A stretch of 60,594 nucleotides of DNA from Blepharisma japonicum. Taxonomy: Eukaryota > Ciliophora > Heterotrichea > Heterotrichida > Blepharismidae. Each line of letters opens with the position of its first letter. Within the stretch, counting starts at the first letter, position 1. The notes under the pieces were generated by a model, which made no database searches, was not told the DNA's origin, and saw nothing but the letters and a program-made list of their open reading frames with translations. Of this stretch, positions 11,250 through 20,814 are shown piece by piece. The stretch is taken from contig CATKHK010000142.1 in assembly GCA_949751835.1 (NCBI GenBank), positions 1-60,594 of the forward strand, written 5' to 3'. Made by a program: the position numbers and the translations under genes.

Positions 11250-12302
11250 TTATTTAAAATAATTCTGCTTTAAGCTCAAGAAAAGCTGTAAATCTTCAAC
11301 TAAATTTTGTGTTGATGGTATTTCTTGGTTCATTTCTTCATAAAACGTTCCGATATCTATAATTCTATAATGCAAATGGCTTATGACATCAGGCATAAAC
11401 TTATACATAAACTCTCTGTCGATATGGCATAATATCCCAGACATGATGCAGTGTTTAGCTGGGGTTGAGCTCCTCACGAACTCATTTATAAGACTGTTTA
11501 CTTCGCTTAATGGCTTTATTTCTATTCCATCTCTTCTGTTAAAATTTCTCAAAAATCGATAAGAAAACATTTTTTCAGTGTCCTCTACCTGTGTGAAAAC
11601 TTCAAAGCCAGGAATGATTTTTTTCACATCAAAATTAGTCATGCAGCAGCTCACCTTAACCAAGCATTCATTTTTCTCCACTCTTATTCAAAACAGTGGA
11701 TTTTCCTTATGACTCAAATAGTCAGTTTCTGGAATTCCCAGGCTGACTTCTTCTACTATTTGAACTGGTAAATCATCAGTAATCATTTTAGCTAAAACTT
11801 CGCCTATAGCATACCTATGGATTCCACATCTATTTCTAGTCTCTTCCCTTATTTCTCTAATTGCATTAAATGCTTCGTCTTGAGAAAGCCCACTAATTCT
11901 TAGCAGTGTATAAGTAAAAGCTCCTGTCCTGTGTATTCCTGCAGCACAGTGAATTAATATCTTTTCTCCATTCATCAGATGATTTCTTACTTCCAGTAAG
12001 CCTTTTTTTATGTCATTATGGATGGCTTTCTCATGAAGCAATTTTCTGCTTACAGCTTTAATAGGAATTCAGGTCCATTTCAGTTTTTGGGCTTTGCAGG
12101 CTCTTTTAATTTGGTTTGGGGTCTCTAAAGGAGAAAGCAAGGTGACTACTGTGGTGCATACTGACAGTTTTCGGAACAATTGAATAGCTTTAAGAGTAGG
12201 GCGAGGTGAGCATGTGATGGAGCCGTTTAGGACTCTGAAAAAATGTAATGACTCACAATATTTCATTCCTTTGTTTTCAGTTTTCGTCTCTTCTATTTCC
12301 AT
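11250..12302 (-). CDS. Dual-specificity phosphatase fused to degenerate oligoribonuclease domain
   Basis: One 350-residue frame, with TGA read as Trp at residues 78 and 205. Residues 1-200 are a DUSP/PTP-type domain with the complete P-loop HCAAGIHRTG (nucleophile Cys119, Arg125) and the preceding WIPIK strand. Residues 205-350 match REXO2/Orn oligoribonuclease: a WxxxE strand, a long alpha/beta core, HIDREFMYKFMPDVISHLHYRIIDIGT. The DEDDh metal site looks broken. WVDLE of the family is WIRVE here, so the first Asp is lost; the following MTGLD segment is missing; and the C-terminal HRALDD motif has no clear equivalent. Asp295 is retained. The second domain may therefore bind short RNA or dinucleotides, or mediate dimers, without cutting. 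It starts 55 bases from the divergent acyltransferase gene. Confidence 0.8.
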
Positions 12303-12357
12303 TTATTTGTGTAGTTTTAGTTATAATAATAGACTCTTTATTGTAATAATTAAAAAT

Positions 12358-13296
12358 ATGAATGGCCTAGCTGTCTGTGCAATTATTAGTTCTATCATAT
12401 ATGTGTTTCTCTACAACTGAACTTACCTCACTCTTTACCTTCTCTTTCTATCAGCCTATTTTTCCCTATCTCATCTCCTCACTCCACCTTCAGCTTCCAA
12501 ATGAAACTCAGCTCACTCCAAATACCTGATCTCTCGCTTCTCGGACCCAGATGGCCCAGAAATCATTGGTTCCTTCAAAGTCCGGGTAAATAAAGCACTT
12601 GACTATATCAACAAAATTCGAGAAAAAACAGGCAAAAAAGTGACGATCACCCATCTTGTATCAAAAGCATCAGGCACTATAATGCCTGATTTCCCAGATA
12701 TGAACGGAAAATTAGCATTTGGGCTATACAAACCTCACAAGACTTGTGACGTATGCTGTCTCGTCGCAATAGATGAAGGCAGAGACCTTGGGATGATCAC
12801 TTATACAGAATGCGACAAAAAATCATTAATGAATATCGTTGAAGAAGCTGAAACTAGGGTAAAATCACTAAAAACAGGGGATGAAAAAGAAAAACACAAG
12901 AAAGCCAGCGGAATTTATAAATTTGTCCCAAGTTGCATTGGAGGAATTTTACTTGAAATTGTGGCCTTTGTAACAGTGATGTTAGGAATGTCAATCCCAA
13001 GCGTGAATTTAAAAAAGCACCCAGCTGGAGGGATCTTGATATCTAATGTAGGAGAAGTAGGAGTAGATTTAGGATATGCGCCTATGCCTACGTTTTTGAG
13101 ATGCAATATTCTCATTGCGCTGTCGAAAATAAAGGATGATATAGTGATAAACAATGGAAGAGTTGAGGTGGAAAAAACTATGAATTTTATGATCACAGCT
13201 GATCATAGATTTGCTGATGGGACAAGAGGGGCAAAGTTGGAAAATAGAATGAAAGATATGATTGAAGATCCAGAAAAGTATATTCCTTTTGAATAG
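12358..13296 (+). CDS. Membrane-anchored 2-oxoacid dehydrogenase-type acyltransferase domain
   Basis: The 312-residue frame has two TGA codons read as Trp, near 12418 and 12502. The N-terminus (about 1-45) is one or two hydrophobic helices. The rest resembles the E2 catalytic domain (PF00198/CAT-like): KVRVNKALDYI, VTITHLVSKA, PDMNGKL, a hydrophobic middle, GGILISNVGEVG, and the catalytic signature DHRFADG with His283 and Asp287. There is no lipoyl domain, no E1/E3-binding domain and no mitochondrial presequence, so it is not a normal pyruvate or oxoglutarate dehydrogenase E2. A hydrophobic insertion near residues 193-215 may be a further membrane segment. Such stand-alone membrane-tethered E2-like proteins are known mainly as uncharacterised protist genes. 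The acyl donor and acceptor are unknown. Confidence 0.7.
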
Positions 13297-13395
13297 TAAC
13301 TAATAAACCCCTTTCAATATAAATTTAAGCTAGTTTCAGGGAAGATGAACTTTTAATCTTCTAATTAAATTATTTCTCTAAGATTCATTATTTAA

Positions 13396-14769
13396 ATGAA
13401 TGGTACGCTAAATCCCACTAATCTCACTCCCCACAAAAAAATATTATCATTAGCCGATGTGTATGACTATAAAAAGCTTGACAGCAACGATTGTTCCTCT
13501 AAATATGTATATCAGCATTCCCGGACCTCATTGACCCCTCTCCCGACCACAGCTGTCTCTTCTCCTAACACTTCAGTTAAAATATATGCAACTCCAAAAA
13601 CCACGAAGCCTAATCGAATCCGACACAGTCAGCCGATTCCTCTATCCGTCAATGACTATCAAACCACTCGAAATCTTGCAGCACGCTACGAGCTCCTCTT
13701 AAAAAATGACCATCACATAATGAAAACTATGTTTAAAGAAAAAAAGGCTGATTTTGAGAAAACCTCACCGCCTGTGATATGAGACGTTATTATGCCTCGA
13801 GTTATCAGTAAATTTAAAGAATTAAGCTCTCGCCGAAGTCGAACTCCTATAAAAGTTAAAGAAGCCAACCCATTCATGGTAAAAAGGACATTTAATAAAA
13901 TTTTCAAAAGCAAAGAAGCATACCACAAAGCAAACCAAAGCATAAAGCTAAAAAAAATTGAAAGCATAGGGGATTTTCGGGTGAAAAATGCAGTAAAAGC
14001 ACTATGTGAGTTTTCTGAGAGAAGCCAAGGAATTTCAGTTTGAAAATTAGGAGAATTGTTGGTATCATTAGGATTAAGCGAGAAGCCTAAAAGCTTGCTG
14101 GAAATTTTGAGTTTATGCTTTAACACGAGTGACCCAATGAATTGCTTGACAAATGAAAATGAAATTATTGGACTTTGCAGCTCGCCTGATATATTTTTGA
14201 ACAAGCTGAACTGTTTGGCTTTTGATGAAACAGTTAAAAGTGAGCAAAAAATAATTTTCCAGACAGGAATCTCCATTTTTGACCAAAATGAAGACAAAAG
14301 AGCTATTAAAAAGCAAGATATTTCGCTGATGAGAAAGCAGATGAATTTAGAGCAGTCAAGAAGTTTTGACGAGCAGCTAGAAATTATAAACCATTTGTGA
14401 AATAAGACTGATAAAGCTCAAGGGTTTCTGGACAAAAAGAGAGTGCTGAGTATTGTCATTGAAATTGGTATTGCATCAAATATGAGTGATGCTAAAAGGT
14501 TTGCAGAAGGTATTGAAAACGTCGAGAAATACAATCATTCTTCATTCCTCAAAATTTTTGTTAAGACACTTTTGAAAGGACTTATCTTAAAAGTGTCAGA
14601 AATTTTAGAAAAAAAGGAAAGGGCAGGATCACAGTCACCAACTTTAAAACTAAGCCGATGAAAGCGTAAACTTCTGTTAAAAGGCATAGAAGAAGGCGAC
14701 AATACGACGCATGATGCCATTAAACTGTTCCAAAAAGTCAATATTCCTTCTGGATCAGATCCTATTTAA
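13396..14769 (+). CDS. Unknown basic protein with helical C-terminal half
   Basis: Four TGA codons read as Trp (near 13780, 14041, 14398 and 14659) join one 457-residue frame ending in TAA. The first ~110 residues are Ser/Thr/Pro-rich with TPHKK, TPLP and TPKTTKP motifs and look disordered, with many possible phosphorylation sites. The remainder is Lys/Glu/Leu-rich and helical. I do not recognise a family. It follows the acyltransferase gene on the same strand after a 99-base gap and is convergent with the gene at 14827. Confidence 0.65.
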
Positions 14770-14826
14770 TTAAAGAAGCTAGCAAAATAATGCTATCAAC
14801 GCAAATTTTAAATGTTAAATTCTTAT

Positions 14827-15678
14827 TTAAACTTTTTGGGTCACAATTTTTGAGTAAGGGACGTGGGATTCTCCTTCTTCAAACGAATAAGTAACTTTCT
14901 TGGATTGTCTCCTATAGTTGTGGTATAGTTTTCCAATAATAAGAAGAACTGCTGTCATCAGAGAAAACTGTATAATGGCTAAGCTCCAGCCTGACTGAGT
15001 CTTTTTGACTTGAGTGCTTGGCTTGGTAGGAGTGTCTTTGTTGCTTTTGCAAAACTCGTGATAAGGATGGCTTGGATGTTCAGTAGCATACTTGCTGTAG
15101 TCTTCTTTAGGCTCTGATTCTTCTGAAGTTTCTTCAGGGGCAACTTCTTCTTCAATCACTATAGGGTCTACTGCAGGTAAAGGCTCTTCATCATGAGTGC
15201 TTTCTTCTTCAATTGTGCTTTCTTCCTCAGCTGTAGTGCTTTCTTCCTCAATTGCACTTTCTTCTTCTGTTGTAGTGCTTTCTTCTTCGGTTGTAACACT
15301 TTCTTCCTCAGATGTTGCGCTTTCTTCTTCAGTAGCTTCTTCTTCGCTTTGGGTTTCTTCTTCACTTTGAGTTTCCTCTGGGGCAGGCAAAGTTGTAGGG
15401 ACTCCTTCTTCTAATGTTTCACCTTGTTCTTCAGGCTGAGACTCTATTATGCCTTCTTTCTGCAAGAAAATTTGCAACTTGGAGATAGTTTCTTGAGGGT
15501 CTCCATAGCAGAACTTGACAGAGCATTGATCATCACATACAGTTCCAGGATTATCAGAATTCCAACAGAGCTCTTTGCATTTTTGGATGCATTTGTAGAA
15601 CTCGTTGCCCGTAGTTGTTTTAGTATATTGAGCACTAGCGACAGCTAGCACAGCTAAAATAGTTGGAATAAATGCCAT
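14827..15678 (-). CDS. Single-pass membrane protein with acidic repeat ectodomain
   Basis: This 283-residue protein has a clear signal peptide (MAFIPTILAVLAVASAQY). A small Cys-rich segment at about 29-60 has six cysteines (CIQKCKELC...CDDQCSVKFC). A Glu/Thr/Ser repeat tract lies at about 95-165 with units such as TTEEES, SATSEEES and AEEES. One TM helix follows near 230-250, and a short basic cytosolic tail ends in SKIVTQKV. The layout fits a type I surface protein whose acidic, Thr/Ser-rich stalk is O-glycosylated or phosphorylated. Overlapping open frames on both strands here are by-products of the GAA/GAG repeat. No family is recognised. Confidence 0.75.
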   Translation of the reverse strand: MAFIPTILAVLAVASAQYTKTTTGNEFYKCIQKCKELCWNSDNPGTVCDDQCSVKFCYGDPQETISKLQIFLQKEGIIESQPEEQGETLEEGVPTTLPAPEETQSEEETQSEEEATEEESATSEEESVTTEEESTTTEEESAIEEESTTAEEESTIEEESTHDEEPLPAVDPIVIEEEVAPEETSEESEPKEDYSKYATEHPSHPYHEFCKSNKDTPTKPSTQVKKTQSGWSLAIIQFSLMTAVLLIIGKLYHNYRRQSKKVTYSFEEGESHVPYSKIVTQKV

Positions 15679-15873
15679 TAATTATTAACAAATTGATACC
15701 AGTCCCTATTAATTACTAATCTAAACGGATTTTAAAATAAATATATAGAATTCTATAGTATTAAAATATAGATCTTGATTTATAAAATTATTTTTAATGT
15801 AAATTCATAGAAATCTAGAGTTTTATATAGATTTTAGCTACTTTAATGAGATATTTTTAGCTTTTATATATTT

Positions 15874-17370
15874 TTATAAAGTAATATTAGCAAGCACTCT
15901 TTCAAGCTGGTTAGAATTGCAATCGAGCTTCCATAATTCCCTATCCTCATCGTTAATAAAAAATATTTCATTTTCTATACAGACTCCCTGGCTGTATGAA
16001 AACCATTTCTTAGATTGGATTTCATTTACTACTTCCCAAGTTGCCAAGCTCGAAAGATTATTTCTAAATAATAAATGATTGCAAAGGCAGTAAACGTATT
16101 TTTCCCCTTTAAGCAGCAGTTTGCAATGCACACTATCAAATTCAGAGCCAAGTTTCTCTATTCTATTTTCGTTGGCATTATAAAGCAAAATTTTTCTTGA
16201 CAATTGTCCTCCAATTAGAATTCCTTGATTAATAGCACATGTGGTTGTCAGCCCAAGCTCCCCAATGTAAATATTCAGTTTATCCCATTTATTGGAAGTC
16301 AAATTAAGCCTTTGTACATAATCATAACTCCCACCAAGAGAATAGACGAAGCCTTTATAGTAAATATTTGAATGATGCGTAACTACAGCACAGGTGTCCA
16401 ATTGTTGAGGATCTTCAAGGTTATCATAAGAAATTTTATAGGTTTTTCCGCTGCAGCCATAATCTTCTCCACCTGAGTAAATAATTTCATTGTTATTTAG
16501 GACACACCAATTAGCATACATTTTTCAATTAACTGAAGCGTACTTTGATTCGCATCTTCTATTTGGGAGAGTTAGCTTGAATACTCTATTGGAAGAGCCG
16601 AGAAAATAATAAAGAACTTTAGGGGTTATGAATTCTTTTGGAGGAATATATCTAAGCACAGGAAAAGCTCTTAAGCTCTGTAAAAACTGTTCTTTCTTTT
16701 CATTCAGAGTTGCTATCATATTTATATCACTCAGCTCTCTTATTTCTTTATTCTCAAAACAAGCTTTTAGCAGCTTTCCTCCAGTTTTATGCTCGCTGAT
16801 TTCTACCTTTCCCAGCTGTTCTTTTGCCTCTAGCAGTATTTTATTGAAAAAATTGCGGGTCTCTTCTTTTTTCTGCATAATTAGCTTTTTTTGATTTTCA
16901 TAAAGTTTTGTATTGTTTTCTAGTAGTCCATTATTTACAAATCTTTCCAAAACTTCCCCTTCATTATTGAAATTTATTTCTTTCGCCTTAAAAGCCTCAG
17001 TAAGATTTCTAAGTTGTTGAGATCTTTCTAATGACCTTTTAGGATTTTTATCTTTTATCATTAGTGATTCTCATTCAGGATCAAAAACTTTTTCACCTCG
17101 GGAGACTAAGGCTTCTTTGCAAGTTTTGCATATTTTCTTAATTGCTTTTTGTCTAAAAAGGATAAAAATCCCATCATCATTATAGCATAAAGTGCAGACT
17201 AAGTTCAGCCTAAGCAGATTTGAGCTGTCTGGAACTTTTGGGGCAATGTTATAAAGTTTTGAATGAGTCCAATCATGTCCAGTAACGCATAATTTGCACA
17301 AATCTTGACTGCACTCTCTGCAGATATAGTAGCCTTCGCTTCTACAATTAACACATTGACGCTTCTGCAT
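15874..17370 (-). CDS. B-box zinc-finger, coiled-coil and kelch propeller protein
   Basis: Two TGA-Trp codons join a 498-residue protein. The N-terminus has a B-box-like zinc-binding motif (C-x2-C at residues 6 and 9, C-x2-C-x4-C-x2-C, then H-x4-H near 31-36), and a second pair of C-x2-C motifs follows near 59-85. The middle (about 105-250) is a Lys/Glu-rich coiled coil. The last ~220 residues form a propeller beginning IIYSGGEDYGCSGKTYKIS, with YSLGGSYDYVQRLNL and later ENEIFFINDEDRELWKLD. The same propeller is fused to the kinase at 4237-5946. The layout resembles TRIM-like proteins without a RING, so it could be an adaptor. It starts only 36 bases from the divergent sugar-nucleotide transporter gene. 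Confidence 0.8.
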
Positions 17371-17406
17371 TATTTATTAGATTTTTCATCAAAAATCTAA
17401 GTATAA

Positions 17407-18480
17407 ATGGCAGCAGTTCTGAGGCACAGAGGTGAAGCCATGCCAGTTCTAACAAAAAAGTCAGATGACAATGATATTTCCGTAAATAAAAAACCATCCC
17501 CATTAAGCTGAGTAAGTTATCTTGCAATAGCTTTTATGGCTATCGGAATAAAGAGCTGGCAGCCTCTAGCCATTGCTTCCGCCAAACAAGAGGATGGGTC
17601 CTACAACTTCAGTAAAGGTACGATGGTTCTGATGTGCGAAATCACAAAGCTCCTTATAAGTACTCCTATATTTCTCTATTCTTATTACACTACTACAGAC
17701 CCTTCAAAAAGATTTGCGATGAGAAATTTATCATTCCAAGATTCACTGAGGTATATGATCCCTGCAATTCTCTATGGAGCTTCAAACACACTTGTATATT
17801 TTGGGCTGAGTTATATAAACCCAGCACTATTCCATGTGCTTGGGAATATTAGAATCATAACTGCAGGGATCTTATATAGGATTATTATGAAGCAAAAACA
17901 GACTGATTTACAATGGGTCGCTTTAATGTTTTTGACAATAGGAGCAATTTTAGCGTCCCCTGATGCATCGAAGTCTGATTTGTTAGGAGAATCTTCTAAT
18001 GCTTTACTTGGTCTATTTTTTATCACAACAATGTGTTTGATCAGCACATCTTCAAGCATCTACACAGAGTTATATTTCAAAAAAGGCCAAGATATCAGCA
18101 TTTGGTTTCAAAATTTAGTTTTATATATGTACGGGATTTTTGTGAATGGACTTTATTTATTATTTACAGAACATGAGTCGCTTAACACCAATGGCTTCTT
18201 CTATGGATGGGACTGGTCTGCCATACATGTGCTAGTAGCCCAATCCTTGATGGGAGTGATATTATCTTTTGTGTTTAAATATCTAGGGAACATTGTTTAT
18301 GTGATTTCACTTACAATTTCTATGGTAATAACTGCAGTTTTTAGTATAATATTTTTCGAATTTCAGTGTACTTTGACCTTCATCTGCGCTGTTATGGTGG
18401 TCACTGGAGCAATCTACCTTTACTATCGGATGAAAATCCTTGATCACTACAAAATTGATGAGAGAAATTTCAGCTTTTAA
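17407..18480 (+). CDS. Nucleotide-sugar transporter (SLC35A-like)
   Basis: The frame starts at the ATG at 17407, continues through one TGA-Trp near 17512 and gives 357 residues with about ten TM helices. Family features are the EITKLLIS segment in helix 2; the YMIPAILYGASNTLVYFGLSYINPALFHVLGNIRIITAGILYR core, which corresponds to the conserved helix-4 region with an Asn and a Lys/Arg pair; QW-ALMFLTIGAI; and a C-terminal half with AVMVVTGAIYLYY. These proteins exchange UDP- or CMP-sugars for nucleoside monophosphates across the Golgi or ER membrane. The substrate cannot be assigned. It is convergent with the gene at 18514 with 33 bases between stops. Confidence 0.8.
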
Positions 18481-18513
18481 GTAATAGAATTATTAAATGC
18501 AGGACCTAATTTA

Positions 18514-19002
18514 TTAACATTCTGTATCATGCACAGACAGAGTGCCATTCTTCCAGGCTTCAACGCTTTCTTTTGTAGAGAGAGCAGATCACTCATCTTC
18601 AAAGCTGTCACTTTCCTCTGTGAAATTTGACTCATAATACCCTTTTGATACCCTGTTTTCAAGATCGTTTAAAGCTTGGTCTTCTTCAGTAGTCAGCGTG
18701 ATTTTGGATTCAAGGAACGCAGACTCTATTTCTGTAGGATAAGACTCAACTGTTTCGCTGTACTCTAAAGTATCGTTGAAAGTGTAGCAATACCCGTCTT
18801 TCTGTTCGAGCTCTTCTTTAATGTAATTGATGGACCCAGCTGAAAAAACGAGTTTTCAGACTGTCTCACCTTCAAAGGTGTAGTTTATGCAGAGAGGGAG
18901 AGCATCTTCAGTTGAAATTTTGTTGTTTTTTGACTCTTGGCTAAGCTTGAGGAGAAGAGATCCTACTCGATTAAAAAGATTTGCTAGTGTGGTATCTTGC
19001 AT
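18514..19002 (-). CDS. Unknown small acidic protein
   Basis: Reading TGA as Trp gives 162 residues from the ATG at 19002 to the TAA at 18514-18516. It has a short N-terminal helix (LANLFNRVGSLLLKL), then a beta-rich stretch with INYTFEGETVWKLVFSAGS, then an acidic C-terminal half (TTEEDQALNDLENR, FTEESDSFEDEW). The beta-rich segment is vaguely like small lipid-binding SCP2-type folds, but not enough for a call. It is detectable as a gene only under the UGA=Trp code. Confidence 0.6.
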
Positions 19003-19433
19003 TTTGTAAATATGGGAGTAAGAGCAGACTAAAACTTATAAAAATTATGGAAATAGCTAACTAGGTTGCTACAAGATAAGTAAGGCTTATTTTTAAGTGA
19101 TAACTTTACTGATTTTTATCATAAAATAAACTGAAATCATTTTCTTTAATAGTAAGACATATAAGTGATTTTTTTGTGGGCCAAAGGCATAATTAACTCA
19201 ATAGTGTTATGGCTAATGCTATTTTTTATTATATTTCAGATTATCCTGCATTCTATTTTTGGCATCTTACTAAGTATATCATAAGATAAAATTGTTAGCA
19301 TTTGCCTACTTATTTATATTAGATTTTTATGAGCTAAAATAGAATACTCAACCATAAACTCCTATAATAAAATAAATTTCTAGTTTTTTCACTCCAAATC
19401 TATAATATTTATAGTCTACTAATTTTTATTATA
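19003..19433. other. AT-rich divergent promoter region
   Basis: A 431-base AT-rich spacer between two divergent genes. There is no sustained coding frame and no obvious repeat. It presumably holds both promoters. Confidence 0.4.
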
Positions 19434-20780
19434 ATGAATATCGATATAAACTCAACAAGCGCAAGGAATGTTCCAAAAGAGCCTCAAAATTCTAATAAAT
19501 TAGAAATCTTCACATCAAATCTAGACACAACTTCCTTTATTAAAGAAGAAGCCATTCCTAATAAGTTTCAATTTCCATTAGAAGGTTTACATGAAGAAAC
19601 CCACATCAGTTACTTTAACCCCAGAGTTTCTTCACTTTTATCTCCCCGAGACAAAAACTTAGTAATCGCCCCTTCATTAAATTTTTGCCCTGGACAAGAA
19701 AATATGTGGGAAAATGAAATTGAAAACTTGAACGACAAATTAAATGACAGTGCTCAAACAATTTTATCCTTAAGATCAGAAAATTCCAAGCTTCAAGCAC
19801 TTTATGAAGAAAGTAAGATTGAATATGAAAATGATGCAAAATCTAATAAAATTATGATAGAAAATTTATGCAAAGAGTGCCAAGAACAAAAAAATAAAAT
19901 TCAAGATTTAAGAATGAAAATTCAAAAATTGGGAGCTGAGAATGAAAAATTGCAGTTTGAGAACACTGAAAATAGCATCACGCTATCAGAAAAAGAACAA
20001 ATTATTCAAAATTTTGAAAATGAAATATCAAAACTATCAGACACACACAGAAGCGAAATAGATTCTTTAAACAGTAAAATATCACTTATGGAAGATGAAT
20101 ACAAAATTAAGCTAAAAACTTGTGAAGAAGAAAACCAAGCTAAACTGAAAGGATATGAAGAAAAAGTAAAAGAACTGACCTCAGATTATTCAAAATTATC
20201 AGAAACTCACAGAACTGAAATCGATTCTCTGAATAGTAAGGTGCTATTAATAGAAGAAGAGCATAAAAAAAAGCTAAAAATAATTGAAGAAGAGGCCAAA
20301 ACAAAGCTGAAAGAGCTTGAGGAGACAATAAAGGTGCTGAAAACAGAAAATGAAGAATTAAGGAAGCAGCAACTGGCCAGCCAAAATTTAAATTCTTCTT
20401 TTTCCTCATATAAAGATAATTTCACTTGTTCATTCCATTCAAATTATACTGATCTAAGTGAAACTACAAGAGAGTCAAAAGGGTATAGTGCTCTATCAGA
20501 AAGGGAATATGAATTTACACCTATTAGGCTCGAAAAAGATGCGCTTGAAGAAAGAGTCAGGTCACTTGAAATCCAGCTAAATTGATATAGAGCCAAATTC
20601 GGGTACAAATCAAAAGAAGCAATCACGCAAAAGCCTGAGCATCTGGCACAACAAAAGTTACTAGATGAATATAAACCTAAGCGAAAGCAGCTAGAAACAG
20701 TAAAAGAAGAGCTAAAAAATAATCCAAAAAACAAAAAAATCGATGAAATTGTAAACATGTTCAGAAAAAATCCAAAATAA
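19434..20780 (+). CDS. Long coiled-coil protein
   Basis: A 448-residue protein with one TGA-Trp at 20583-20585. Residues about 100-315 are a continuous coiled coil. It contains an internal duplication in which a segment with LSDTHRSEIDSLNSKI recurs about 60 residues later as LSETHRTEIDSLNSKV. The N-terminal 90 residues are disordered, and the last ~60 are basic, with WYRAKFGYKSKEA. No motor or enzyme domain is present. It is probably structural (basal body, cortex or cytoskeleton), but that rests only on composition. Confidence 0.7.
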
Positions 20781-20814
20781 TTGGGTACATTAATTATATT
20801 TATAAATTTATACT

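Noticed and set aside
15168-15648. Lys-rich, Phe/Cys-rich and other frames over the acidic repeat
   Set aside because: They are alternate-phase and antisense readings of the GAA/GAG repeat in the membrane-protein gene.
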